Part shown: positions 6,630 through 12,621 of the stretch, one piece after another | Layout: each line of letters opens with the position of its first letter | How positions within the stretch are numbered: the first letter of the stretch is position 1 | Origin: Candidatus Thiosymbion ectosymbiont of Robbea hypermnestra | Lineage (GTDB): Bacteria; Pseudomonadota; Gammaproteobacteria; Chromatiales; Chromatiaceae | Direction: 5' to 3' | Length of the DNA stretch: 12,695 nucleotides | Assembly (NCBI GenBank): GCA_020443945.1 | Contig: JAIZWN010000091.1 | Coordinates: forward strand, 1-12,695 | Made by a program: the position numbers and the translations under genes | The notes under the pieces: generated by a model | What the model was told of the DNA's origin: nothing | The model's input: only the letters and a program-made list of their open reading frames with translations | Databases searched by the model: none

Positions 6630-6805
6630 ATGCGAGTTACGCTAGAATTGCCAAACAATAAATATTATCTCCCGAGAAACAGAAAGAAAAGCTGTTGCAG
6701 GCATTGCAGAATTTTCAAAAAAATAAGGCAGAAGTTGGACAGTCATCGGACAAGCAATCAAAATGGATAAAAATAGCCAAAAGAAATGAGGCTTTTGTGC
6801 CTTAG
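6630..6805 (+). pseudogene. Decayed antitoxin gene (PNNKYYLP type)
   Basis: The ATG at 6630 begins MRVTLELPNNKYYLP, then a 1-nt deletion near 6674-6676 moves the frame. The shifted frame gives KQKEKLLQALQNFQKNKAEV, then GQSSDKQSKWIKIAKRNEA, and stops at 6803-6805. The final part matches the tail of the antitoxin-like gene at 5125 at DNA level: 6743-6791 against 5308-5356, with 7 differences in 49. The rest of that tail (DDPVHLEGYSKQLKRD...) is missing. It therefore has one frameshift and a truncated 3' end. It shows what the native N-terminus of the tail in the chimeric gene probably looked like. Confidence 0.7.
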
Positions 6806-6879
6806 TTATGGAAACGAAGCATGAGCGCGGCTTAACCTTGGTGTTAGCTTATCATACTGCCCACCATTGACCCTTGGGT

Positions 6880-6922
6880 AACAGTAATCCAATGGACTAT
6901 ATCTACCACTATGATTACTGTT
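6880..6922. promoter_or_regulatory. Inverted repeat over the start of the toxin gene
   Basis: AACAGTAATC (6880-6889) and GATTACTGTT (6913-6922) are perfect 10-bp arms separated by 23 bp, with the right arm overlapping the toxin ATG at 6911. A TATATC (6898-6903) between the arms could be a -10 element. HTH antitoxins of this kind usually repress their own operon from palindromes at the promoter, so this is a candidate operator. No good -35 or ribosome-binding site is visible. Confidence 0.4.
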
Positions 6923-7252
6923 GTAGAGCTTCCAGAATTTATCAGATGTTCAGAGCGTTTATTGACGGAAAAGGAAAAGGTTAGCTTGATCAATTACCTG
7001 GCTGCACACCCCGGAGCGGGTGTTATCATGCGAGGCACAGGAGGCATCAGGAAATTGCGTTGGCAACGGGGGGGAATTGGTAAAAGTGGGGGAGTCAGGG
7101 TTATCTACTACTTTTATGATGAGGAACACCCTGTTTTTCTTCTCTCCATATTTGGCAAGTCAGAGAAAGCCAATCTCAGTAAAGCAGAATATAATGAACT
7201 AGCAAAGCTTGCTCGAATATTAATTGAGAGCTATGGTAATAAAGATGAATGA
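6911..7252 (+). CDS. RelE/HigB-like type II toxin
   Basis: A 113-aa protein of the RelE/ParE superfamily, of the kind paired with NadS/HigA antitoxins. Visible signatures are HPGAGVIMRGTGGIRKLRW (residues 33-51), GKSGGVRVIYYFY (58-69) and FLLSIFGKSEKANLS (76-90), followed by a C-terminal helix. Such toxins are mRNA interferases, usually acting at the ribosome; basic residues R41, R47, K48, R50 and R63 are candidates for RNA contact. The frame is intact and of family length. The gene overlaps its antitoxin by 8 nt (ATGAATGA), the usual arrangement for coupled translation. There is no clear Shine-Dalgarno sequence before the ATG. It appears to be the one intact toxin-antitoxin pair in the insert. 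Confidence 0.88.
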   Translation: MITVVELPEFIRCSERLLTEKEKVSLINYLAAHPGAGVIMRGTGGIRKLRWQRGGIGKSGGVRVIYYFYDEEHPVFLLSIFGKSEKANLSKAEYNELAKLARILIESYGNKDE

Positions 7253-7559
7253 GGTATTCAAAAGTATCAAGCAAGGTCTGACGGAAGCCATCGAGTTTTC
7301 AAAGGGAAAAACAGATAAGGCCGTTATCCATGAGTTTGCGCCTATAGATGTGAAAGAAATCCGAAATAAGGTTAATATGAATCAAACGGAATTTGCCTCA
7401 GCCTTTGGTATCAGTTTGGATACGCTTCGGCATTGGGAGCGTGGGGACAGAGAGCCTCGTGGTCCCGCTCTTGTTTTATTGAGTGTTGTCGCAAGAGAAC
7501 CGAAGGCGGTATTACGAGCACTATCAGGAGATTATGAGCTGACAAACAGCGCAAGCTGA
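7245..7559 (+). CDS. NadS/HigA-like helix-turn-helix antitoxin
   Basis: A 104-aa protein with an XRE-type HTH at about residues 35-70: DVKEIRNKVNMNQTEFASAF, then GISLDTLRHWERGDREPRGP, where the LRHWERGDR helix is the likely recognition helix. PALVLLSVVAREPKAVLRAL (75-92) is the characteristic NadS-family ending. It should neutralise the RelE-like toxin encoded immediately upstream and repress the operon. The ATG at 7245 is preferred because it overlaps the toxin stop and begins at the conserved MNEVFKSIKQGL. Starts at 7224 (TTG) or 7233 (ATG) would add only a few residues. A 5' fragment of a second copy of this gene lies at 5924-5976. Confidence 0.87.
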   Translation: MNEVFKSIKQGLTEAIEFSKGKTDKAVIHEFAPIDVKEIRNKVNMNQTEFASAFGISLDTLRHWERGDREPRGPALVLLSVVAREPKAVLRALSGDYELTNSAS

Positions 7560-7615
7560 CCGTCATCCGTGTGATTGGATTTATTGAACCGGAGGGATTT
7601 TGGGAAACTTTATAA

Positions 7616-8200
7616 ATGCAACCGGCAATTCAACCGACTCTTTATGAGTCCCTTGAGGCCCTGCCTGAAGGTCTGACCGGAGAGATTCTGAACGGACAGA
7701 TCCATACGCAACCGCGGCCTGCTTTCCCACATAGGTTTGCGGGTTCCGCGTTGGGTGCCAGGTTGTTCAGTTCTTTTTATGAAGGGAGCGGCGGTTCGGG
7801 CGGTTGGTGGATTATCGATGAGCCGGAGCTTCACTTCGTCCGCGATGTCGAGGTGACCGTACCGGATATGGCGGGTTGGCGGCGTGAGCGTATGCCGATG
7901 CCCCCGACAGGTCACCGCATCGAGGTCGTTCCCGACTGGGTATGCGAGATCCTTTCTCCATCCACCAAGAGCAAAGATCGTGAGATCAAGATGCCACTGT
8001 ACGGATACTATGGCGTGCGGTACGCTTGGCTGGTCGATCCGGCTGAGTGCACGTTGGAGGCGTACCGGCTCGACGCCGGTGCTTGGCTGGAGATCGGCCG
8101 CTTTGCCGGTAGCGATCGGGTTGTGGCACCACCCTTCGAATCGGCGCCCATCGACTTGGAAGGCTTGTGGCTGCCGGTTCGGTTGGCTACGGTCGGATAG
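7616..8200 (+). CDS. Uma2-family (DUF820) PD-(D/E)XK endonuclease-like protein
   Basis: A 194-aa protein with the DUF820/Uma2 layout: EALPEGLTGEILNGQI (E23) at the N-terminus, VEVTVPDMAGWR (D84), then PDWVCEILSPSTKSKDREIK (E111, K125), followed by YYGVRYAWLVDP. These match the restriction-endonuclease-like core of the family, which is very common in cyanobacteria and scattered in other bacteria; its biological role is unclear. The gene is distinctly more GC-rich than the toxin genes just upstream, suggesting a separate arrival. The ATG at 7616 is the first in frame. GGAGGG (7591-7596) lies about 19 nt away, so the ribosome-binding site is not ideal. All motif residues are present and the frame is intact. 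Confidence 0.88.
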   Translation: MQPAIQPTLYESLEALPEGLTGEILNGQIHTQPRPAFPHRFAGSALGARLFSSFYEGSGGSGGWWIIDEPELHFVRDVEVTVPDMAGWRRERMPMPPTGHRIEVVPDWVCEILSPSTKSKDREIKMPLYGYYGVRYAWLVDPAECTLEAYRLDAGAWLEIGRFAGSDRVVAPPFESAPIDLEGLWLPVRLATVG

Positions 8201-8332
8201 GGCAAGCGAAGCCGCAGGGGCACGGCGGGCGCAACGGAAAACGTATTTTCGGCACCCGGTGAATCCAAGCAGTCGGGAATGACCCTGTCCATCAAAATAA
8301 AGTGAAGCGGGGTACTACCTTTTAGAGTCAAG

Positions 8333-8935
8333 ATGGCCTATAGCGATTTTAAAACACTTGAACAAGTACATGAGGAGTTAGGGCTCGTCATACAAGGGGA
8401 TAGCAATTGCTACCGGCATATCCAACCGGTTCAACTCACGGAATGGTTCGTGAAAACCATGGACCTGGCCTATACAAAGGCCATTCGAATCAACACGGAA
8501 AGCGCACGCCAAGCCCTGATTGTCGATAATGTGCTCATCGAGCTTGAACAACATGTGGCGATCAGCTTTTTTCTGGAGAGTACATTTAATGTGGATAGTG
8601 AGAAGGGTCTCACGGGGAATCCTGACGGGATTATCAGTAGAAGTACCAACCAACTATATATCACAGCACCGGTGGTGGTTCTGGTCGAGGCCAAGAAATC
8701 GGATTTAGGCAATGCTTTGCCACAATGCCTTGCGGGGATGGAGGCCACCAGAATCTTCAATGAGCGCCATGAGAATCCTGTTTCTCCGGTCTATGGGGTG
8801 GTCACTGACGGGGTTCTCTGGCAATTCGTGTCACTCGAAAACAATATTGCGACGATTGACAGTACATTATACCCTTTCGAGGGCGGCGGCATGATCGTTG
8901 GCATTCTGAAATTTTGCGTGGAGAATAGCTCGTAG
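8333..8935 (+). CDS. PD-(D/E)XK nuclease-like protein, MAFxDFK family, copy 2
   Basis: A 200-aa relative of the gene at 6007. Shared marks are MAYSDFKTLEQV at the start, TGNPDGIISR with D98, VVVLVEAKK with E119 and K121 at the same residue numbers as copy 1, Q131-C-L-A after them, and VYGVVTDGVLWQF. The N-terminal half (about residues 15-75) differs strongly from copy 1 and carries a different candidate upstream Glu (E56 in INTESARQALIVDN). The two copies are thus diverged paralogues rather than a recent duplication. The predicted fold suggests a nuclease or nuclease-derived protein; the substrate is unknown. The TAG stop (8933-8935) lies inside the left arm of the inverted repeat at 8926-8970, so the repeat element has defined the last codons (NSS). 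Confidence 0.75.
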   Translation: MAYSDFKTLEQVHEELGLVIQGDSNCYRHIQPVQLTEWFVKTMDLAYTKAIRINTESARQALIVDNVLIELEQHVAISFFLESTFNVDSEKGLTGNPDGIISRSTNQLYITAPVVVLVEAKKSDLGNALPQCLAGMEATRIFNERHENPVSPVYGVVTDGVLWQFVSLENNIATIDSTLYPFEGGGMIVGILKFCVENSS

Positions 8936-8970
8936 GTTGGGGTTCGTTCCTCACCCCAACCTACGAGCTA
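8926..8970. repeat. 18-bp-stem hairpin across a gene end
   Basis: TAGCTCGTAGGTTGGGGT (8926-8943) pairs perfectly with 8953-8970 around a 9-nt loop TCGTTCCTC. The GTTGGGGTTCGTTCCTCACCCCAAC core recurs in the opposite orientation in the 9652-9717 palindrome, so this is a repeated element. It could also end transcription of the gene at 8333, but no T-run follows. Confidence 0.75.
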
Positions 8971-8995
8971 TGTTCAGGTACGAAGAACAGGTAGA

Positions 8996-9198
8996 TGTGG
9001 TGAACACTTGTCCGCCCCAGGGATGGGGCGGACAGGCAGGGAACCGCATCTTTGGACGGTGGCATGCCCAGCGGCGGGACGATCCGAAGTGAATTGAGTA
9101 TAGGAAAGGATGAATTGATGCGGTTCGCGGCCTGCCCCCTGTCGGCGGTGCCTGACCCATCTTTAGGGTGGGTAAATAGGCTGGTACAGGTGGGTTCC
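8996..9198. repeat. Long direct repeat, right copy (DR-R), structured
   Basis: The partner of 4689-4892, same orientation. The first palindrome is perfect here: TGTCCGCCCC (9009-9018) with GGGGCGGACA (9025-9034), loop AGGGAT. GAACCGCATC (9041-9050) pairs with GATGCGGTTC (9117-9126). Nearly all differences from the left copy are transitions. Together the copies bracket about 4.1 kb holding every recognisable intact accessory gene of the insert. Confidence 0.85.
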
Positions 9199-9270
9199 GG
9201 GTATAGTTGTACCCAAAAACCGGGAACAAAAACTACGAATCGTGCGGACAGGCGCGAATCGCATCGAACA

Positions 9271-9398
9271 TCACATAAAGGCACAAAGAGATACAAGGGG
9301 AGCGATAGGAAGCGTCGTATCCTGGTCTTAAGATGAAAAGCTTGCGGATCTCAACGGCGACAGCGAGGCACTCTTCGTGTCTTTGAGGCTTTGTGTGA
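9271..9398. repeat. Element with imperfect terminal inverted repeats
   Basis: TCACATAAAGGCACAAAGAG (9271-9290) resembles the reverse complement of the CTTTGAGGCTTTGTGTGA end (9381-9398): 16 of the first 19 bases match, then it weakens. Sequences of the CACAAAG-CACAAAGACACGAAG kind are common as dispersed intergenic repeats in proteobacterial genomes. No protein is recognisable inside. It fills most of the gene-free stretch 9199-9507. Confidence 0.45.
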
Positions 9399-9507
9399 GA
9401 AAATACGTGGTAGGCATGGATGTAGATAATGCGAGCCTGAAAGTGGATATCCATGAACTCATGGTGAGCAGGATGCCACTCACAACAAAAACTATCACGG
9501 GCTAACA

Positions 9508-9600
9508 ATGGCATTCACGGATTTCAAATCTATTTCGCAGGTTCAGGAGGAATACAATATAAAATACAGGGAGGAAGATTTTATCGACTATTTTGAATAA
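9508..9600 (+). pseudogene. Truncated third copy of the MAFxDFK family
   Basis: The ATG at 9508 gives MAFTDFKSISQVQEEYNIKY followed by REEDFIDYFE and a TAA. The first 25 residues align with the start of the gene at 6007 (MAFSEFKTIADVQRKYEIRY, then AEENF). All of the predicted nuclease core is missing. After the stop at 9598-9600 the sequence does not resume in any frame I can recognise. It lies outside the bracketing long repeats, near the atpG side of the insert. Confidence 0.75.
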
Positions 9601-9651
9601 GGTGTTTGGGGCAATCGGGTATTTACTCGGGCAACCTATAGCACGTAGTAC

Positions 9652-9717
9652 GCAGGTTGGGGTGAGGAACGAACCCCAACATTCGAATGTCGGGGTTCCT
9701 CCGTCACCCCAATCTGC
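9652..9717. repeat. 66-nt near-perfect palindrome before atpG
   Basis: Arms 9652-9684 and 9685-9717 meet at ATTC|GAAT and pair at 28 of 33 positions. The left arm carries the reverse complement of the 8937-8961 core. On transcription it would form a very long stable hairpin about 94 nt before the atpG ATG. There is no T-run, so its effect on read-through is uncertain. It is the last clearly repeated element before native atp sequence resumes. Confidence 0.8.
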
Positions 9718-9745
9718 ACGGCCCGGGATGGCCGTGGGGTAGAAT
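9717..9745 (+). promoter_or_regulatory. Hairpin and -10-like box upstream of atpG
   Basis: CACGGCC (9717-9723) and GGCCGTG (9730-9736) form a perfect 7-bp stem, followed by GGGTAGAATG, whose TAGAAT (9740-9745) matches the sigma70 -10 consensus at 5 of 6. No matching -35 is visible at 16-18 nt, so this is a weak promoter candidate. It is interesting only because atpGDC is now separated from the main promoter by the insert. Confidence 0.25.
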
Positions 9746-9810
9746 GTAAACGATGATCGGCCGTCCGCATCGCTGCCGATGTGATGGCCGACAGCCAGGA
9801 GCCGAACAAC

Positions 9811-10683
9811 ATGGCCGGCGCGAAAGAAATACGCACGAAGATCACCAGCATCAAGAGTACGCAGAAGATCACCAAGGCCATGGAGATGGTGGCGGCATCC
9901 AAGATGCGCAAGGCGCAGGATCGGATGTCCGCCTCCCGTCCCTTCGCCGAGAAGATGCTGCAAGTGATCTCACACCTGCGCCATGCGGTGCCGGAATACA
10001 AACACAGCTACCTGGCGACTGAACGCGAGATCAAACGGGTCGGTTATATCGTCGTCTCTTCCGATCGCGGCCTGTGCGGTGGACTGAACAGTAATCTGTT
10101 CCGGAAGATCGTACGCGAGATCAGGGAGCAGCGACAGACCGGTGTCGAGATCGCATTCGCCACCATCGGCAATAAGGCGCTCGGCTTTTTCAAACGCTTT
10201 GGTGGCAAGGTCCTGGCGCAGGCGACCCACCTCGGGGATCAGCCCCATATCGAGGACCTGATCGGCATTGTCCGGGTGATGCTGGACGCTTACGAGTCCG
10301 GCGAGATCGACGCCATCCATGTGGCGAGCAATACGTTCATGAACACCATGACCCAGCAACCGGATATCCGGCGGTTGGTGCCCATCCAGGCGGATGACGC
10401 CGAAGAGAGCGAGACCATGCGCCATCACTGGGATTATATCTATGAGCCGGACGCCAAAACGGTGCTGGACGCCCTGCTCATGCGCTATATCGAATCCCTG
10501 GCCTACCAGGCGGTGGTGGAGAACGGGGCCTGCGAGCAGGCCGCGCGCATGGTGGCCATGAAATCCGCTTCCGATAATGCCGGGAATCTCATCGACGAGC
10601 TGCAGTTGGTCTACAACAAGGCCCGTCAGGCGGCGATCACCCAGGAGATTTCCGAGATCGTCGGCGGTGCGGCCGCGGTTTGA
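9811..10683 (+). CDS. atpG: F1Fo ATP synthase subunit gamma (central shaft)
   Basis: A 290-aa rotor subunit of F1. The N-terminal helix AGAKEIRTKITSIKSTQKIT, then KAMEMVAASKMRKAQ, and the C-terminal helix MKSASDNAGNLIDELQLVYN, then KARQAAITQEISEIV, form the coiled-coil shaft. The conserved DRGLCGGLNSN loop is at about residues 84-94. Length is normal. The ATG at 9811 is chosen because the family always starts M-A-x-x-KEIR and AGGAG lies 9 nt upstream; the GTG at 9781 would add ten unrelated residues. The gene is intact despite the insertion of about 5 kb between it and atpA, so the insertion broke the operon only in the intergenic gap. Confidence 0.98.
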   Translation: MAGAKEIRTKITSIKSTQKITKAMEMVAASKMRKAQDRMSASRPFAEKMLQVISHLRHAVPEYKHSYLATEREIKRVGYIVVSSDRGLCGGLNSNLFRKIVREIREQRQTGVEIAFATIGNKALGFFKRFGGKVLAQATHLGDQPHIEDLIGIVRVMLDAYESGEIDAIHVASNTFMNTMTQQPDIRRLVPIQADDAEESETMRHHWDYIYEPDAKTVLDALLMRYIESLAYQAVVENGACEQAARMVAMKSASDNAGNLIDELQLVYNKARQAAITQEISEIVGGAAAV

Positions 10684-10733
10684 TCGGTTGCGAGGCGGTT
10701 GACGAAAACCACCTGAACAGAACATATCGAGAC

Positions 10734-10746
10734 GCCGCGATGCGGC
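10734..10746. promoter_or_regulatory. Small hairpin before the atpD ribosome-binding site
   Basis: GCCGC-GAT-GCGGC forms a tight 5-bp stem with a 3-nt loop, directly before AAGAGGAAAG and the atpD ATG. Such a hairpin may expose the ribosome-binding site or affect mRNA processing. The 76-nt atpG-atpD gap is among the longer gaps in the second half of the operon. Confidence 0.3.
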
Positions 10747-10759
10747 AAGAGGAAAGACT

Positions 10760-12136
10760 ATGAGCTCTGGTAACGTGGTGCAAATCATCGGTGCCGTGGT
10801 GGACGTGAAGTTTCCCCGCAACGAGATGCCGAAGGTCTACGACGCCTTGACGATCGACGAGGTCGACTTGACGCTCGAGGTGCAACAGCAGCTCGGTGAC
10901 GGCATTGTGCGCACCATCGCCATGGGTTCCACCGACGGTTTGCGTCGGGGCCTGATTGCCAAGGGCACGGGCGCGGCCATCAAGGTACCGGTCGGTACCG
11001 CTACCCTGGGCCGCATCATGGATGTCCTGGGCGAGCCCGTGGACGAGAAGGGGCCGGTGGAGTCCGAGGAGCGGTGGCCCATTCACCGGGTGGCGCCCAA
11101 GTTCGAGGACCAGGCGGCTGCTACCGAGCTCCTGGAGACCGGCATCAAGGTCATCGATCTCATCATGCCCATCGTCAAGGGCGGCAAGGTGGGATTGTTC
11201 GGCGGCGCCGGCGTCGGCAAGACGGTCACCCTGATGGAGCTGATCCGCAACATCGCCGTGGAACACTCGGGTTACTCGGTATTCGCCGGCGTCGGCGAAC
11301 GGACCCGCGAGGGCAACGACTTCTACCATGAGATGATGGAGTCGAACGTCCTCGACAAGGTGGCCCTGGTGTACGGCCAGATGAACGAGCCGCCGGGCAA
11401 CCGGGCGCGGGTGGCCCTGACCGGCCTGACCATGGCCGAGTTTTTCCGCGACGAGGGCCGCGATGTCCTGATGTTCATCGACAACATCTACCGCTACACC
11501 CTCGCCGGCACCGAGGTCTCCGCCCTGCTCGGGCGCATGCCCTCGGCCGTGGGCTACCAGCCCACCCTGGCCCTGGAAATGGGCCTGCTGCAAGAGCGCA
11601 TCACCTCCACGCGGACCGGCTCCATTACCTCCTTCCAGGCGGTATATGTGCCCGCGGACGACCTCACCGACCCCTCACCGGCCACCACCTTCGCCCACCT
11701 CGACGCCACCCTGGTGCTGTCGCGGCAGATCGCGGAGCTGGGTATCTACCCGGCCGTGGACCCGTTGGACTCCACCAGCCGTATTCTCGATCCCAACGTG
11801 GTCGGTCAGGAACACTATGAGACGGCGCGCGCGGTCCAGGGCACCCTCCAACGCTACAAGGAGCTGAAGGACATCATCGCCATCTTAGGGATGGACGAGC
11901 TGTCCGACGATGACAAGTTGATCGTGGCCCGGGCGCGTAAGATTCAGCGCTTCCTTTCCCAGCCCTTCTTCGTGGCGGAGGTCTTCACCGGCTCTTCCGG
12001 CAAATACGTGTCTCTGAAGGACACCATCGCGGCCTTCAAGGCCATCGTCGAAGGCGAATACGATAGCCTTCCCGAGCAGGCCTTCTACATGGTCGGCGGA
12101 ATCGAAGAGGCCGTCGCGAAAGCCGAGAAGATGTGA
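10760..12136 (+). CDS. atpD: F1Fo ATP synthase subunit beta (catalytic)
   Basis: A 458-aa catalytic subunit of F1, which makes or splits ATP. Walker A is GGAGVGKT (residues 148-155, K154). The catalytic glutamate E180 is in GVGERTREGNDF. The Walker B strand is VLMFIDNIYRYT with D241. DELSDDD (379-385) is the loop that the gamma shaft pushes. The C-terminal part is highly conserved. The AGAGGAA ribosome-binding site is well placed. A small oddity: the usual PTLAEEMG (E. coli) reads PTLALEMG here. That position also varies in other groups and the change is unlikely to abolish activity. Otherwise a normal gammaproteobacterial beta. Confidence 0.99.
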   Translation: MSSGNVVQIIGAVVDVKFPRNEMPKVYDALTIDEVDLTLEVQQQLGDGIVRTIAMGSTDGLRRGLIAKGTGAAIKVPVGTATLGRIMDVLGEPVDEKGPVESEERWPIHRVAPKFEDQAAATELLETGIKVIDLIMPIVKGGKVGLFGGAGVGKTVTLMELIRNIAVEHSGYSVFAGVGERTREGNDFYHEMMESNVLDKVALVYGQMNEPPGNRARVALTGLTMAEFFRDEGRDVLMFIDNIYRYTLAGTEVSALLGRMPSAVGYQPTLALEMGLLQERITSTRTGSITSFQAVYVPADDLTDPSPATTFAHLDATLVLSRQIAELGIYPAVDPLDSTSRILDPNVVGQEHYETARAVQGTLQRYKELKDIIAILGMDELSDDDKLIVARARKIQRFLSQPFFVAEVFTGSSGKYVSLKDTIAAFKAIVEGEYDSLPEQAFYMVGGIEEAVAKAEKM

Positions 12137-12176
12137 GGCGATTTCTGTCAAATATGGCATTTTCCGCCAATCGCCT
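12136..12176. promoter_or_regulatory. Inverted repeat between atpD and atpC
   Basis: AGGCGATT (12136-12143) and AATCGCCT (12169-12176) are perfect 8-bp arms with a 25-nt AT-rich loop, starting at the last base of the atpD stop. The atpC ribosome-binding site (GGGAGGA, 12184-12190) follows directly. It could act in RNA processing or tune epsilon output, which is inference only. Confidence 0.4.
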
Positions 12177-12195
12177 AACCGCCGGGAGGATTCCC

Positions 12196-12621
12196 ATGGC
12201 AATGACCATTCATGTCGACATCGTTTCCGCCGAGGGGGCCATCCACTCGGGTCAAGCGGCGATGGTTTACGCGCCGGCGGAGATGGGCGATGTCGGTATC
12301 GCCCCCCGGCATACCCCCCTGATCACCCGCCTGCGGGCCGGTGACGTCCGGGTCGCGTCCGAGAGCGGAGAGATGGACTACTTCTATGTCTCCGGTGGAA
12401 TGCTCGAGGTCCAACCCCATGTGGTGACCGTACTGGCGGATACGGCCATCCGCGCCCGGGATCTGGACGAGGCCGCGGCGGTAGAGGCCAAGCGGCGCGC
12501 GGAAGACACCCTGGCCGGCAAGACGGCCGAGTTCGAGTACGCCCAGGCCCAGGCGGAGCTGGCGGAGGCCGTTGCCCAATTGCGCGCCATCGAGAAGCTG
12601 CGCAAGATGAAGGCCAGTTAG
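12196..12621 (+). CDS. atpC: F1Fo ATP synthase subunit epsilon
   Basis: A 141-aa rotor-end subunit that couples F1 to the c ring and inhibits ATP hydrolysis. The N-terminal beta-sandwich starts MAMTIHVDIVSAEGAIHSGQ and includes PAEMGDVGIAPRHTPLITRL. The C-terminal two-helix part (ARDLDEAAAVEAKRRAEDTL to the end) is Ala/Glu rich. The ATG at 12196 is selected because of the strong GGGAGGA site and family homology; the in-frame ATG at 12133 would overlap atpD and add 21 unrelated residues. Length is normal. No transcription terminator is visible in the 74 nt after the stop, and no glmU or other next gene is reached. Confidence 0.97.
   Translation: MAMTIHVDIVSAEGAIHSGQAAMVYAPAEMGDVGIAPRHTPLITRLRAGDVRVASESGEMDYFYVSGGMLEVQPHVVTVLADTAIRARDLDEAAAVEAKRRAEDTLAGKTAEFEYAQAQAELAEAVAQLRAIEKLRKMKAS

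Noticed and set aside
7562..7615. Protein-like frame VIRVIGFIEPEGFWETL before the Uma2 gene
   Set aside because: It has no start codon of its own, is preceded closely by a stop, and I cannot assign it to any family; it is probably chance or an unrecognisable remnant.
8279..8292. ATGACCCTGTCCAT, identical to 5357-5370 directly after the antitoxin tail repeat
   Set aside because: A single exact 14-mer pair in a window of this size can easily occur by chance, and the flanks do not match.
9416..9505. A 29-codon open frame (MDVDNASLKVDIHELMVSRM...) ending 2 nt before the truncated third MAFxDFK copy
   Set aside because: Too short to support, no ribosome-binding site seen, no family recognised. 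The spacing is suggestive of a small partner gene but could be chance.
4632..9810. Search for a transposase, integrase, reverse transcriptase, CRISPR array or tRNA that would explain the insertion
   Set aside because: No such protein motifs, regularly spaced repeats or tRNA-like folds were found by eye, so the mechanism of insertion remains unassigned.
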